The notes: a model not told the origin generated them from the sequence alone. DNA of 64,000 bases from Apostichopus japonicus (GCF_037975245.1 NC_092574.1:22223713-22287712), one strand, 5' to 3'. Positions 24,401-35,699 are shown, counted from the stretch's first letter. Numbers and translations: made by a program.

Positions 24401-24660
24401 TTAGCATGGAAAGAACCTCCATTAAACCTCCCTACAGGGTACAGCTTAGCATCATCAGGACATTCCTTTTCTTCAGAGTTTTCTGATTGCAACGGGTTGA
24501 TAACTGAAGAAGTCATCAACGGTACTGTGGTACTGAATCAGTACTGCGAGTGCGGCTGTCCTGCAAGCGCTAACAGGGTCACCATGCAGGCCGCTGTCCT
24601 TGACTTCTTTAGCAGCAGATACACAGGGTTGGGCTCTCTGGAGCCCTCCGGCGCCCAGGT

Positions 24661-26063
24661 ACGGGGCTTTTGACTACCATCCTCTCAGACAACACGACGG
24701 TGGTAACATACTGTAGCTACGTCAACAGACATGGTGGCACCAGGTCAGAGAGATATTGCCGTCTGGCAAGGGAGACCCTCACCACAGCTACAGAATCTGG
24801 CATGGCCCTACAAGTCTCTCAGATAGCCAGAAAGGAGAATGTGATGGCCGATGCTCTGCCCAGGGGACAGCTCCACCCTGACGAGTGGACTCTTTCGCAA
24901 CGAACATGAAGTAGGTTTTTCCACATGTTCAGCAGACCTCTGATAGACCTGATTGCGACACAGGGCAACAATGGGCTGCTCATCTTTGTTCAGGCGGCCC
25001 ACCCGCAGGCCTTCCACATAACGCCAGGTCCCTGTCGCGAAACGGACCGGAAGCTTACATCTTCCCCCTCTTGGCATGGTCAGCCATCATAGTGGCCCCG
25101 CTGACCCCGGTTCGGGCAAAAGTTATCCAGCTCCTAGCGGACGAGCCAGCGATCCTGCCGGACAAACCACAGTCGGTTGTCCCATAGACGGGGCGCTGGC
25201 TCACCCGGACAGCAAGGGCCTACAATTAGGTGCCTGGAAATTGTCTGGTGTTTCCTTAGACAGAAAGGACTTTGGCCGCCAGAGTGAGAACAACCTTGGT
25301 ACTTACATTTTCTGCCTACGGAGATTCGGAGTATGCCGAACGAGACAGACTCTGCCTACCATGGCCTTTCTAACCTTGATCGCCGACTCCTTACCCACAC
25401 TGTTCCAAGAAGGGAGGCAGGGTTTAGACGATCAAAAACTTTCGTTCGGCTGTTGCCGCCTTCCATCAGGGGCTTCCCCTACGGCTCCACGCCAGGCAGC
25501 AACGGCTCGCCTTGACTAAGGTGCCTTCAGTCCTACGGTTTGTGGGGTGCTGATAGTTCTCGACCCCTCCTTCTTCGCTAGAACCAGGTTTGGGCTCTCC
25601 TACCGGGAGACATCATCATCCCAGAGATCAAGACCTCTTTGATCCCCGAGGACAGACTACAGTATGGTTTCCCATTAGGGCACTGAAGTGGTACCTCAAC
25701 AGAACACAAGATCTCTTGGGTACTTCGACATCTCTGTTCTTCCTCCTTCGAGTGCCCCACTCAGCAGCCTGGGAGGATACCTTGTCCCGCTGTTTGGTGG
25801 AAGCCGTCCGCCCTCTGGCTACAGGTCCAGGCAGATCCATGGCTCACAACAGCAGGGGTTTCACTGCTTCTACAGCCCTGTTCGCAGGTTTTCCAATAGT
25901 GGACATCTGCAAGACGACGGCGTGGAAGACTCCAATCGCTTCGTCGCCTGCTACTTATCGGACATATCACAGGCCGATTTGGCTTTGGTCGCTCGATGAT
26001 ACGAGCTCTGGGGGTCCCACCCCTCGGGCCTCCCACCATCGGACAGTGCCACTCGGTGCATAG
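24661..26063 (+). pseudogene. RNase H and tyrosine recombinase remnant (element B)
   Basis: From 24661 the sequence parallels element A from about 39690. The RNase H part retains SDNTTVVTY and a NVMADAL motif. The post-RNase H segment and the recombinase follow to 26063, with RALKWYLN, HNSR (the HxxR box), TALFAG and AAWKTP-like (TTAWKTP) motifs in shifting frames. Frameshifts near 25300 and 25990 break the recombinase, and the tyrosine region is read out of frame. The RT domain that should precede 24661 is absent. Confidence 0.8.
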
Positions 26064-26153
26064 GTTGTGGGGAGACAGGTAAGTGGGGAACGAAGTAAAT
26101 ATTATAAAACTTACTGGTTTATATATTTACGAGTGACCCACTTACCTGTCTCC
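26055..26153 (+). repeat. Element B internal complementary region
   Basis: The first 46 bp (26055-26100) are the exact reverse complement of the left end 19881-19926. The next 53 bp (26101-26153) are the reverse complement of the right end 26680-26732, with one visible mismatch. The two meet at AT|AT. In DIRS elements this region is thought to guide closure of the circular DNA intermediate. Confidence 0.9.
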
Positions 26154-26582
26154 ATTTCCCGCCACCCTCCCCCGAGGGAGGTGGGACGCAGCCGGACGGG
26201 GGAGCGGTCGTTCGACCCGACTCATGACTCCTCGCGTTTCGTCGATAGACATCGCCACCCCCTGGGTCGCCTGCGGCTACTTGTCTATCGGTGGGTGTTG
26301 TTTCCTTAGTTTGGTTTACCAGGTTACTCTTTACCATCTAAGGTAGTATGGGCCTCGTCCCCTTGTTCAATTTGGCCTCTGTAAGTGTAGGGGGAGGCAC
26401 GCCTACGGGGTGACGGAGGGCGGACCCCCACCCCGACTGTTCAGGGTGGGCTCCGCCTGGAGGCGTCAGCAGTCTTTGTTAGCGTTAGATTTTTCCTTCT
26501 CGGCGAGCTCGGCGGGTGGCAGGGTTTACCCGCCACCCTCCCCGAGGTCGCGTCAGGGGCCACTTTGTGGGAAAGTGGTCTC

Positions 26583-26732
26583 AAAATGAAGGAAGGCCAT
26601 TTGGGCCAGTGAGGGTGTACAGTGTTAAAAGATTACCAGGGCATTCTAGACACGGTAGAATGCGGTGCATAGGTTGTGGGGAGACAGGTAAGTGGGTCAC
26701 TCGTAAATATATAAACCAATAAGTTTTATAAT
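26583..26732 (+). repeat. Element B right terminal inverted repeat
   Basis: 26583-26693 is the reverse complement of the left repeat. A right-specific extension (to 26732) reads GTCACTCGTAAATATATAAA and ends ATAAT. The right repeat is longer than the left, as is usual for DIRS. Confidence 0.9.
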
Positions 26733-26744
26733 CTCTACCATGTC

Positions 26745-27195
26745 TGGAGTGATAATAATAATAATACATAATTTTTATATAGCGCCAAACAAACTATGAA
26801 ATAATTCTTGTAGCGCTTAACAAAATAATAGCAATTATAACATACAGTACTGTATATGCTTTGGTGAAGAGATATGTTTTGAGTGCTGATTTGAAACTGT
26901 TCACAGTATTGCATATTATTATATGTTCTGGAAGTGAGTTCCACAGGCATGGTGCACTGGATGTGAACGTTCTCAAGCCGTAAGTCTGTGTTTTTACTCT
27001 AGGGATGAGTAACATCAGTGATGAATTAGAGCGAAGTGAGCATGTGGGTGATGGTCGGAGCTGAAACAAGTTGGTGAGGTAGCTTGGTCCTACATTGTGC
27101 ATACATTTGAACACCTCCAGAAGTAGTTTGTAGTTGATTCGTTCACGTATCGGGAGTCTCCGGTCAATCCACCAAGTAGACATCCTCAATTACCC
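26745..27195 (-). pseudogene. LINE (CR1/L2-like) 3' fragment
   Basis: Read on minus, it encodes the conserved tail downstream of a non-LTR reverse transcriptase: RLPIRERINYKLLLEVFKC, then GPSYL, TYGLRTF, LWNSLPEH and FKSALKTYLF. It ends in TATATAAAAATTATGTATTA and a TTATTATTATTAT tail. It is 5' truncated before the RT domain. It sits 13 bp beyond the right end of element B. Confidence 0.85.
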
Positions 27196-27954
27196 TACCC
27201 ATTTGAACATTCTGTTTGCAAACGGAGCCATTTAGATTCATGATTGGAAGGTCTTTTGGAAGGTTTTTTCTGCCAGTGCAAAATTAATGTTGCCTTTGTA
27301 GTAATTCAATGAAACTGCAGGTGGTAATTTGATTGTATTTGTAACTACTAACTAGTAGGTTTCTTTTATGTGCACTGGACATGTTTTAGCTAGTGTTTAA
27401 AACTGTAGAATTCTAGGTCTGTGGATGTGAAAATAACATGGAACTTTATTCTTCTGCATTTTATTCACCAGCCAAGGTGATTGACACGTCCCTAACAACA
27501 GCCAACCACCCGCTCAATGTTTGTACTAAATAATGTACGACTTAATCCTCCCCGTTACATGACGACTGACGAAGTGACATGAAAGTCCTTAACAACTACT
27601 GTACGTCCTAACTACTCACAGTGTGTATGATCCACAGTAATTGGTGGTGTACCGTTATTATCATCACCTCAGTGTGCTTCGACATGCCAGCCAATCACCA
27701 GAGGATCCTCCCTCTATAACCTGTACTACAGTAATTACAACTGAATTAATTATCACCTCTGGTCCTTGGTCCACCCTTCTAAAGGTTTATACAGGCTGTA
27801 ATAGTACTGTTCGTACCCTACACAACATGAGCAAATGATAGACCTGCTCTACACGATAATGCTTTATAATTTTCTCCATCTTTCTTCTTAGATATATATA
27901 TATAGTACTTTTTCATGATTCTCATTGTTAACAATTCTTCTCCTTCCTCCTCAG
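27196..27954. other. Non-coding DNA before the PH exon
   Basis: No feature is seen except the pyrimidine tract and acceptor directly before 27955 (TTCTCCTTCCTCCTCAG). Confidence 0.5.
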
Positions 27955-28249
27955 AGGTGGCAAAGACGATGGTTTGTACTAAGTGTCAGCGAGGATAGGG
28001 TAACGTTGGACTACTTCAAAGATTCCTCCAGGAGTAAGCTGAAAGGAACGATCCCGCTCCGCGAGTGCCAAAGAGTTGACCAAGGCCTTTCGTTTGAATC
28101 GAAACGGCGTTACCAGAATGCCCACATCTTTGACGTTGTCACCCCGAAAAGAAAGTACTACTTAGTCACCAACACGGAGACGGACATGCAGCGTTGGGTG
28201 GACAGCATTTGCAGAGCCTGCGGTTTTCGATCGGAGGACGAAACTAGTA
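27955..28249 (+). CDS. GAB (family): GAB-family docking protein, PH-domain exon
   Basis: First recognisable exon of a GRB2-associated binder. It follows a strong acceptor (CCTCCTCAG) and ends at donor GTATGT, leaving one base that joins the next exon in phase. It encodes about 98 residues covering most of a pleckstrin homology domain: RWQRRWFVL, then LDYFKD, IFDVVTPKRKYYLV and a C-terminal helix MQRWVDSICRACGF. These match the GAB1/GAB2 PH domain (KRWFVL, YFLV-type strand, W in the last helix), which binds phosphoinositides and recruits the protein to membranes. The start codon and first PH strand must lie on an upstream exon not found. GAB proteins act downstream of receptor tyrosine kinases to recruit PI3K, SHP2, CRK and GRB2. 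Confidence 0.92.
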
Positions 28250-29711
28250 GTATGTTTAATTTCCCCTATCTGTTGCATGCTCTTCCTATCTTCGTTTGCT
28301 GTGCAGTTGTATAAATTATAGACCGAAGAACCAAAAAAGAACCGTTAACAAACTATCAAAACTCACAGTACGATAAGTACTGCAAAATGCCTGTGAAGGT
28401 AAATGTGTGCACCACGTGCGAAAGAAGACAATTTGTTAATTGCTTTCATTATAGTTGAGGCGAAGCTATAAACGTTCAGCAGGGCAGATAGTGCACAGCT
28501 GTGAAAGATACTCCTCCTCCCCTATACTTGTAAGTTTTTTTAATAGCTGGACTGTTCTTTGTTTTAGTTATAAGGAAAAATATAAGGTCAGAATTTAAAA
28601 TACAAATTTCTAGAATGCACAATTTAAATTTCCATAATGTAATGATAAATTTGTGTAATTCAACAAAATACGTCCTTGCCCTGCATTTAGTGCACTGTTA
28701 GCTTGTTATATTTGAATCGTCAAAGGAAACCCTCAAAGAAATGAAAGTTCATGTTGCATTAGAATAATATTGGTAGTCTAGAGAAAGGTGTCATCGGATT
28801 TACCCATAAAAATAGACAGAGGAAATTTCCCTGTTACTTAATGGGGAGATTTGGCCTACAAAATACCTCTGGTTCACAAGGAGCAATAGGTTTGATGTAA
28901 CTCGATTACAATGCCATACATGATTCAATCATTGGTTTTCAGTTTAATGTTATTGAATTATAGTCAGGGGTTAAACCTTGCCATATCAAAGTTTAAAACC
29001 TAAAACATTTGAATTATAGTATGCATATTATAATAATAATTTTGCCGAAATAACTTTACATATCACAAATGAACAACAGGAATTTAATTAGATTCATTTT
29101 ATTCATAAAAAATGGTATGGTCTTACGACCTGACCAATGAAAGCGTAAGTCCGACACTCGGTAATCGATTGGTTATAACAATAATTGTCATGTATTTAGT
29201 GAGCACCAAGCGTTATCTTAACTTGTTCACGATACTAACACATGGTTCTGATGTCATGTCAAGTCGAAGTTATTTCGCACATGATTGTGTAGTACGCAGA
29301 TGGTCAACCATGCCATTGTTTATTTGTGGTCACTTTTTACAAAGCAAGTGGTAAACTACGCTTACAATTTTTTTCACCTGTTTTTGTTTTCTAATATATT
29401 ATGTTTTAAACACTTAAGATGAACCCCAATTAAGTAGATCATTTTACTGTAACCTTTACCAACTAACACTATACAAGGTTAATAGCCTAAGTTAGGCCAT
29501 GCTACTAGGCCTTTTTCACACAAACAATTAATGATAAAAAATGGCGAGTAAATTTAACGTTTTTGGCGAGTAGAATTTTAGCCTCTGTCGCCAGTTGGCG
29601 AGTTGTTTTAAATTTGTTTGTTGAGGCCTGGTATATATGAATGAATCATTTATGCAGTCAGTAAGACATTCTACCTGAGCTTCGTCAGATGCTATTGGTG
29701 CACCCAAGAAG

Positions 29712-29890
29712 TTACTTTGCCTCCTCGATGACCTTTCTCCCCACAACATTTAGCAACCACCCTCTCCTGCAACCCGTTCATAGTGCTGAGCACCCGTTTT
29801 GCAACCAGTCACTTCTGGGCGAGAATCCTCTTTACCACCCAAAACTGTCTACTCAATTGAAAGGTGTTTTCGTAGTGGACTTTTGTATTT
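29712..29890 (+). mobile_element. DIRS left-end fragment (degenerate, intronic)
   Basis: TTACTTTGCCTCCTCGATGA, then CTCCCCACAACATTTAGCA and GTTTTCGTAGTGGACTTTTG follow the family left end. The last motif also occurs in the copy at 1533. Its middle part is diverged. Confidence 0.55.
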
Positions 29891-30016
29891 GATACGAATC
29901 TATGCTTTCAGTGACCACTGAGACCATATTCATGGTGCCTCTTCACTATCTCTGTCTGCTTTGAGTCGTCAACTATCAGTTGGCCTTATAAGTACCCATT
30001 ACCATTTGTGGTTACA

Positions 30017-30046
30017 CCAGGGAGTTGTTATGGAACAACTCCCTGG
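30017..30046. repeat. Perfect 13-bp inverted repeat
   Basis: CCAGGGAGTTGTT and AACAACTCCCTGG are separated by ATGG. An isolated strong hairpin in the intron, without evident function. Confidence 0.8.
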
Positions 30047-30672
30047 TTACACGATGTATGCATTTTTCAATAACAATATGGCAATCCTGACAATGCAGTG
30101 GTTACTGTTTACATACAATACCTTGGTTATCCTTTACAATAAATTTGTTGCCTCCTACAATGCATTGGCTAGATCCTTTACTATACAGTGGTTATACATA
30201 TGTTATATATTGGGAGTGCGGATGTGACTTATTGGCACATAATAGGCATTGTTATTGGTGAACTTGGCATATGATTCAGAACCTGGAAAACATACTGTAC
30301 TGCTGCAGTGTAAACAAGGTGAAGGTTTCCTTTGACCCTGTCGATATTTCATCATCTGTGATTACGTGCAAGGTAGATTTGTCATGAATTCGTCATGCTG
30401 AATATTTCAAACCAGAGCAGATTCTTGGTGTCATGCCAAGCTCATGAGTGGTGTCATTTAATCAGTAGCAAGGGAGGGCTGTAGGAACATGACAAATGAG
30501 AGGATGTGCAGTAAGGAGGAGGGATAGGGGATACATCCCTGGGGTTGTGGTGGAAATATGGGGGACAGGAATAATTTATTTTCATTTTCCTATACTAAAG
30601 AAAAAGAAATGAAGTAAAGAAAGATGGCACTGCGGACATGACTGTCTTGAGGCACCATCTGACTCTAGATAT

Positions 30673-30757
30673 CCTGGGTAGGGCCCCCTTTGTGGAACGC
30701 TTATTAAGCCCTGGGTAGGGCCCTGGGTAGCGCCCCATTTGTGGAATGCTTATGAAG
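30673..30757. repeat. 49-bp tandem duplication
   Basis: CCTGGGTAGGGCCCCCTTTG, then TGGAACGCTTATTAAG, is repeated with changes from 30722. A further fragment (CAGGTAGGGCCCTG) follows. Confidence 0.65.
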
Positions 30758-31450
30758 TCACAGGTAGGGCCCTGCGTAGGGCTCTGGTGCTGGAATGTAC
30801 AGTATGTTGGCTAATTATTAGCAGAAACTAATTAATTAAGAAAAATGTGGCAAATTATGCACTACCAGTTCCAGTAAACAAAGGGCTCGCAAAAGTCAGA
30901 AGCAATTTGGTATAATGAAAAATATCTACAAAAAAATATTCTCTAGGTTTGGATAAATTTATAACAAACTACTTAAGCATACAATGGTTGTATACTTGGT
31001 GAAATGTAGAATGATCTTTGTTTTTTTAACTTTTATGATTTTTTTTATAGACGTATGGTAATCCTTACCATTTTGATGCACGTAAATGTTTGTGACCTCG
31101 CACATATATTAAAACAATCCATCCAATGTTTCATGTGCATTTTTAATACCCCAGAAATACTTTAGTGAAAGGTTTGTGAAGTATATAATTAGACCGGCTT
31201 AATATCTACAGTATGACTAGGTCTCAACTGTTGGGAAAACTTCAAATATTACACCCTTGCTTGATATGTCTAGAAAGAAAGAAATTTCCTCCTACCCAAC
31301 TAACACCAATGATAGTCTCCCATGGGATGCGAGTCCTGGCCATTGACCAACATCGTCTTTCTTCCAAATCTACCCACTTTCAAGTTTGATGTTTACCACA
31401 TTTTATCAGATTTTTTTACATCCTCTGAAATCCATTGTCTTACTCCACAG

Positions 31451-33004
31451 GTGTATCTGATACTACGTCATACAGGTTTCAATTGGAGCGAACTAGTATT
31501 GTCTCCGAGGATAACAGCAGAGGTGGCTTCGGTAGGCTTCCCAGCATGAGCGGAAGCGTAAGGTCCGAGCCAGGCGAGAGTGTGCGAGACAGCGCCGTGG
31601 AATCTTACATACCCTTAACGAATTGTGCAACGAAGGCTGACAGTGATATGTCACAGAGTCTTCCCCGTGACTTTGAAGCGGAGTTTCTCGGGAGAGCAAG
31701 CCGGGCATCTTCCAGCTCGGGCAGCTCTTCGTCCAGTATCCCCGATGCAGCGTCGATGAGTGAGCCTGTGCGTATGCTCGACAGACCGACGGTAGCTCCC
31801 GGTAACGAGGTGTACGACGTACCCCCAGTTAAGCCTTCTCTATTGCAATCGATCTACGAGAACCACAGAACGTCAGCTATAAAGGATCCCTTGAGCTCTC
31901 GGTTTGAGCAGGAGATGTCGCAGGTGCAGGATGAGATGAGGAAGGACAGTGGTGATGAATTAGAATCCAGGACTTTACCTGCAAGGACCTTAGGTCCACA
32001 GTCAAATTATGACTTTGTTCCCCCTCCCCGACGTCCCTCCATGGAACCAGAAATGGAGTCGGTCTACGACGTACCCCCGGTAAAGCAACAGTTGGTGAAA
32101 CCAATGGTACCGGAGCGGACTTACCCCGCGTCGTGCATCTACGATATACCGTCAGCCCTCCCAAACGACGAATCCATATATGACATACCGCCAGGTCCCA
32201 TGCCTGTGGAACCACCCCCTGGCCTGGATGATGCATTTGTGAGCAAACCTTTACCGGCCAGTGACTCAACAGACGAACTAGCTAAGTCTTTGGAACAAAT
32301 TTCTATGAGGAATGCAGAGAAAAACTTTGCCGAAGAGCAAACCCAGGACAGCATTTATGACGTTCCTCCAGTCTTGAGGAAAGAAAATCCCTTCTCTCCC
32401 TCTCGACCCCCAGTGTCCTCTCCACAGAATGCACCACCGAGGCCACCCAAACCACCAAATTTGGAGGGCCCACCCTTAGATAGAGGTCCTCTCAATCCCC
32501 CAACGGATTTTGCTGACGAAGGTTTTGACGATACTTACGTCGGCAGTCCGGGAGTGAATGACACTAGTCGACTCTCAAATGGACACAGCGCGGTGGGCCA
32601 CCAACCCGCACCACAGGGGCATCATTGGCTCAACCATACGGTACCCACACCCAGGAAATACTTGAACGTTAGGGACTCGTCATCTAGTAAACCATCCTCC
32701 GTACCAACTTCCCACCCGCACCCTATGCCTTCTCCAACCGGATACCTTCTCATGCAAGGTCCAAACAGCCCATCCAATGTATTCCAATACCCCGATGAGA
32801 ATTACATGACTATGGAGGGGTCTCCAGAGCAGGCCAAGAGAGGTCCAGAACTGTACACTGCCATGAATGGAAACCAGCCACCTCCACTTCCACGAATGAG
32901 CACCACTTCTCCGGTAGCAGTGTTCAGTGAAGAGCGAGAGGAGAAAGAGATATTTCCTCCACCTGTTGACAGAAGCTCCAAACCTGGCAGACCGAAGACA
33001 GGAA
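31451..33004 (+). CDS. GAB (family): GAB-family docking protein, large motif-rich exon
   Basis: A 1,554-bp exon of disordered, Ser/Pro-rich sequence carrying the docking sites. YDxP or related CRK-SH2-type sites start at 31813 (YDVP), 32008 (YDFV), 32065 (YDVP), 32140 (YDIP), 32179 (YDIP) and 32356 (YDVP). PI3K p85-type YxxM sites are YLLM (32743), YMTM (32803) and YTAM (32854). APPRPPKPP at about 32431 matches the atypical and proline-rich GRB2-SH3 site of GAB1. PPPVDRSSKPGR at about 32956 matches the PxxxRxxKP site for the GRB2 C-terminal SH3. TYVGSP lies at about 32533. Splice borders are CTCCACAG before and GTAAGT after; phase 1 at both ends. Motif identities are read directly, binding partners are by family analogy. 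Confidence 0.95.
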
Positions 33005-33642
33005 GTAAGTCATGAAATCACTCAAATTTTAACAAAACTCTATTTTATATTTTTTTATTTATATTGTTTAGATATATATTAATGTTTTTAGCACCAATGC
33101 CGACAAGTAATTGACTTTTTTAGAGCTTTTTTCTTCCTGGTGGATGAGTTCTAGTGTTTCTCACCTCAGCAGATGCCATTGGATACAGTTCCCGTATTTT
33201 GCATATTTTGCATATGTATGCATAGTGAATAACTGAGGGCAGCAAACAAAATGTTCCTGTTTTCTATCATACCACTCGTTCTGTGAACCATGGGCAAATT
33301 TTATGTCTTGCTGTGTGTGCAATAAATGGGATGATTAAATGGAAGAATAACTTAAAATGCTACAGTTTTAATCATGGCGCTATTTACGAGAGCTCATTGC
33401 TAGTGAATTTGAATTAGGTACAGTAAATCACTGGGATACACACTTTTGTTCTGGTTATGGTTCTGCTTTGGTTGTCTGACTCCCCTCACCCTCCCCCCCA
33501 ATACAGCATTTGAATAGTTGTTGGCTAATCCTCATTGTTACTCTAGGTTTTTCATTTTGCATCATTATTATTACTATTATTTTTAATAATTTCATCCCGT
33601 CTCCACCGATGCATCACCCATCTTAAATGTTTCTTCTGACAG
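33005..33642. other. GAB intron
   Basis: A phase-1 intron from GTAAGT to TTCTGACAG. No element was recognised. Confidence 0.8.
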
Positions 33643-33775
33643 GTTCAACTACTTCGATCGGAAGCACAAAGTTGGCATCAGATTCCAGGGGTCTATCAGA
33701 CAGTTACTATGCAACCGATCCAGATCTCGGCATTCCAACTCGCAATTCTAGAACAAAGAGCTTCAGTAGAGAAGG
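33643..33775 (+). CDS. GAB (family): GAB-family docking protein, linker exon 1
   Basis: A 133-bp exon completing an AGT serine codon from the previous exon and ending in phase 2 before GTAAGG. It encodes a Ser/Thr-rich linker with LSDSYYATDP and SRTKSFSREG. The double tyrosine and basic serine motifs are plausible kinase sites. The small size would hide it from ORF scans; phase continuity on both sides supports it. Confidence 0.85.
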
Positions 33776-35011
33776 GTAAGGGTTTAACTGAAAGCTTCAT
33801 GTTTTGTTTGTGTTTCGGTGGGTTTTAATATCAATTTGAACAATCCCGAGCTTGTCGTAGAATATTGGCGATGTTTCTGAATCAGACCAAGAGAATCGAG
33901 AGATGAACGGATTATGATACCTGATACGGATTATGGTTCACTTTGCATACTCATGTACCAGTCTCTTCACAATGGGAGCACCCATGTGAAGAGAACAAAA
34001 TCCAGTGACGAAATGGTAGGCAGCTAAATTAGGTTCGTAGAATGAGATCATTGACCAGTAGTCACTTAGGATGTACAGTGCTAAGAGGTTAACAGTTCAT
34101 GCTGGGCAGGGTAGTTCAAGAGAGTGATGTGGTTGTGAGAATGGGAGGACCAAAGGGTCTTTGCATTTGGTGTTTTTAATTTAGCCAAACATTGAATCAG
34201 ATCCAGAAATACTTAACATTCCATATAAAATGCTTGGCATACATTTTAAACAGTCTATTTATTTTTTTTAGCGAATGATATCATACTTTGTCCTTCCAAG
34301 TATGCAAGTTTCTTGTGGAATTAACAGACTATTATTGTTTCAGTAATTTTATGACAGTAAAGTATGTTTACACAGGACAGTGACAAATTCAATGCAAAGC
34401 GCATTTTGCAAAACCCGAGAGATGGGCATATCTTATAAATATATATAAGAAGGAGTTTTGTAAAAACTGCGTCAATGTGTCAAAATGTAATCAGATGTAT
34501 GGATTTCAAGAGGATTGGTTTGAGGGTCGTGGATTCATCGGTACATATGTTTTAGTAGTTTGCACATCTGTGTTTGGCAAAATACGTACTGCAACAGCTT
34601 CAAGTAAAATACATTTGCTTTCAATTTTTCTTTATACAATGGGTATATACATGCACCACAGCAGTACTCTTTGGCCATTTGCCTAATTCTTTTTCTGTAA
34701 ATTGATGTTACTGTGTATTAATTGTTCACAACATTAAACTTGAACCAGGGCTAGGCTAAAAGTATGGTATTATAAGTAATTAAGATATTGTGAGTAGCAT
34801 TCAGTATGGTTAACAGTGGATGTATTAATGTTCAGTTACCGTGATCTATGTTTTCGCAAACGTTTCCTTTTCAATGCATACTACACTCGTCTGTCGTGTA
34901 ATTCCCCCCTCCTCCAACCCCCCCCCCCACCCTAATTTACTTCATAAAGAGATGTAAAGTTCCTTGCAATGGAATAATTCTTATTCTCTTATTTTTTCTT
35001 TACCCCTTTAG
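33776..35011. other. GAB intron
   Basis: A phase-2 intron from GTAAGG to CCCCTTTAG. It contains a minus-strand DIRS left-end relic at 33990-34170 and otherwise AT-rich DNA. An open frame at 34477-34686 is not supported as coding. Confidence 0.75.
33990..34170 (-). mobile_element. DIRS left-end relic in opposite orientation
   Basis: On minus the order is TCTCACAACCAC, GTTAACCTCTTAGCACTGTA, then TGGTCAATGATCTCATTCTAC. This is collinear with the family left end (CTCACAACC, TTTTAACACTG, CTCATTCTACC). It is highly diverged. It is the only one of the relics found in this orientation. Confidence 0.5.
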
Positions 35012-35198
35012 GCGTCACAGGTCGACCAACAGCCCAAGGGGTACCCCTACCATGATTCGAAGTAATACTGTCCAATATCCCTCGGGTAGCAAACCATCCC
35101 TAACACACCAATCAGCCTCGGTCGGAGAATTTTCATCGTCCGACATCGGTGAAATGTCTCAAGATACTTACATGCTACATGAAAACTTTATTGGAGAG
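35012..35198 (+). CDS. GAB (family): GAB-family docking protein, linker exon 2
   Basis: A 187-bp exon from acceptor CCCCTTTAG to donor GTTAGT. It restores phase 0 for the last exon. It encodes a Ser/Thr-rich stretch, SPRGTPTMIRSNTV, then SVGEFSSSDIGEMSQDTYML, whose tyrosine fits a further docking site. Phase joins perfectly with both neighbours (2 bases in, 0 out). Confidence 0.85.
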
Positions 35199-35560
35199 GT
35201 TAGTCTTTCTTTTCTTTTTCTCTTCACAGAGTGTACCCTCATTTCCAATTTTTTTTTTACATTTTTTTTTTTTTTACATTTTCATGAAAAAATCCTTCCT
35301 ATTCATAAAATTGCTTCCAATTTGTACACTGGAATATACTGAAATTGAAAAAAATAGAAAAACTTACAATATGTGCTTACAAACCAGTGACAAATTCCTG
35401 TGCTGTAACCAATGGAAGTAGCCAACCATTATTTGGTGGTTATCCCTGGTCTGCGCATTTGTCTGTATGTTGGTGTATTTACTTTTCAAAATTCTAAGAA
35501 GTATCAATCACAATAGGAAAAAAAATCGTTATGGCTCGGTAATCAGTTCGACTCCACGCT

Positions 35561-35699
35561 ATTTACTTCGCTCCTCGCTTACCTGTCTCCTCACAACCTT
35601 AGCACCTCATTCTACCGTGCCTATAAAGTCCTGGTAAATAAATAACACTGTGCGCCCTCTATGACCGGACCCCCCTTCCGGTCCCTCCTCCTTTTTCAT
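35561..35699 (+). repeat. Element A left terminal inverted repeat
   Basis: The outer 16 bp (ATTTACTTCGCTCCTC) are left-specific. From 35577 the sequence is the reverse complement of 41941-42062, identical by eye except near the inner border. Variants CAACCTTAGCACCTC and GTGCCTATAAAGTCC distinguish it from element B. Confidence 0.92.

Larger units (their letters stand above)
19881..26732 (+). mobile_element. DIRS element B, coding-decayed but with intact ends
   Basis: A tyrosine-recombinase (DIRS) retrotransposon of about 6.85 kb. Order: left terminal repeat, long leader with repeated hairpins, decayed Gag-like region, about 2 kb of unrelated DNA including SINE pieces, RNase H remnant, recombinase remnant, internal complementary region, right terminal repeat. 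The reverse transcriptase part is missing. The two inverted terminal repeats look identical by eye over about 110 bp, and the internal complementary region matches both ends with one visible mismatch. Both ends carry AT (ATTTAC and ATAAT). Decayed genes with fresh ends suggest last movement in trans. If the first GAB exon lies upstream, this insertion is in its first intron. Confidence 0.85.
28250..31450. other. GAB intron after the PH exon
   Basis: A phase-1 intron from GTATGT to CTCCACAG. It contains a DIRS left-end fragment (29712-29890), a perfect hairpin (30017-30046) and a tandem duplication (30673-30757). The rest is AT-rich with no recognised element. The open frame at 29112-29354 has no motif. 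Confidence 0.75.

Noticed and set aside
24661-26063. Possibility that element B has a working recombinase
   Set aside because: Frameshifts separate the N-terminal part, the HxxR box and the tyrosine region, so no continuous enzyme can be read.
28250-28314. Extension of the PH exon to the in-frame stop at 28314
   Set aside because: A strong GTATGT donor at 28250 and exact phase agreement with the exon at 31451 show that the frame beyond is intronic.
35052-35421. Open frames continuing past the second GAB linker exon
   Set aside because: The donor GTTAGT at 35199 and phase 0 joining to 45818 show that these extend into intron.
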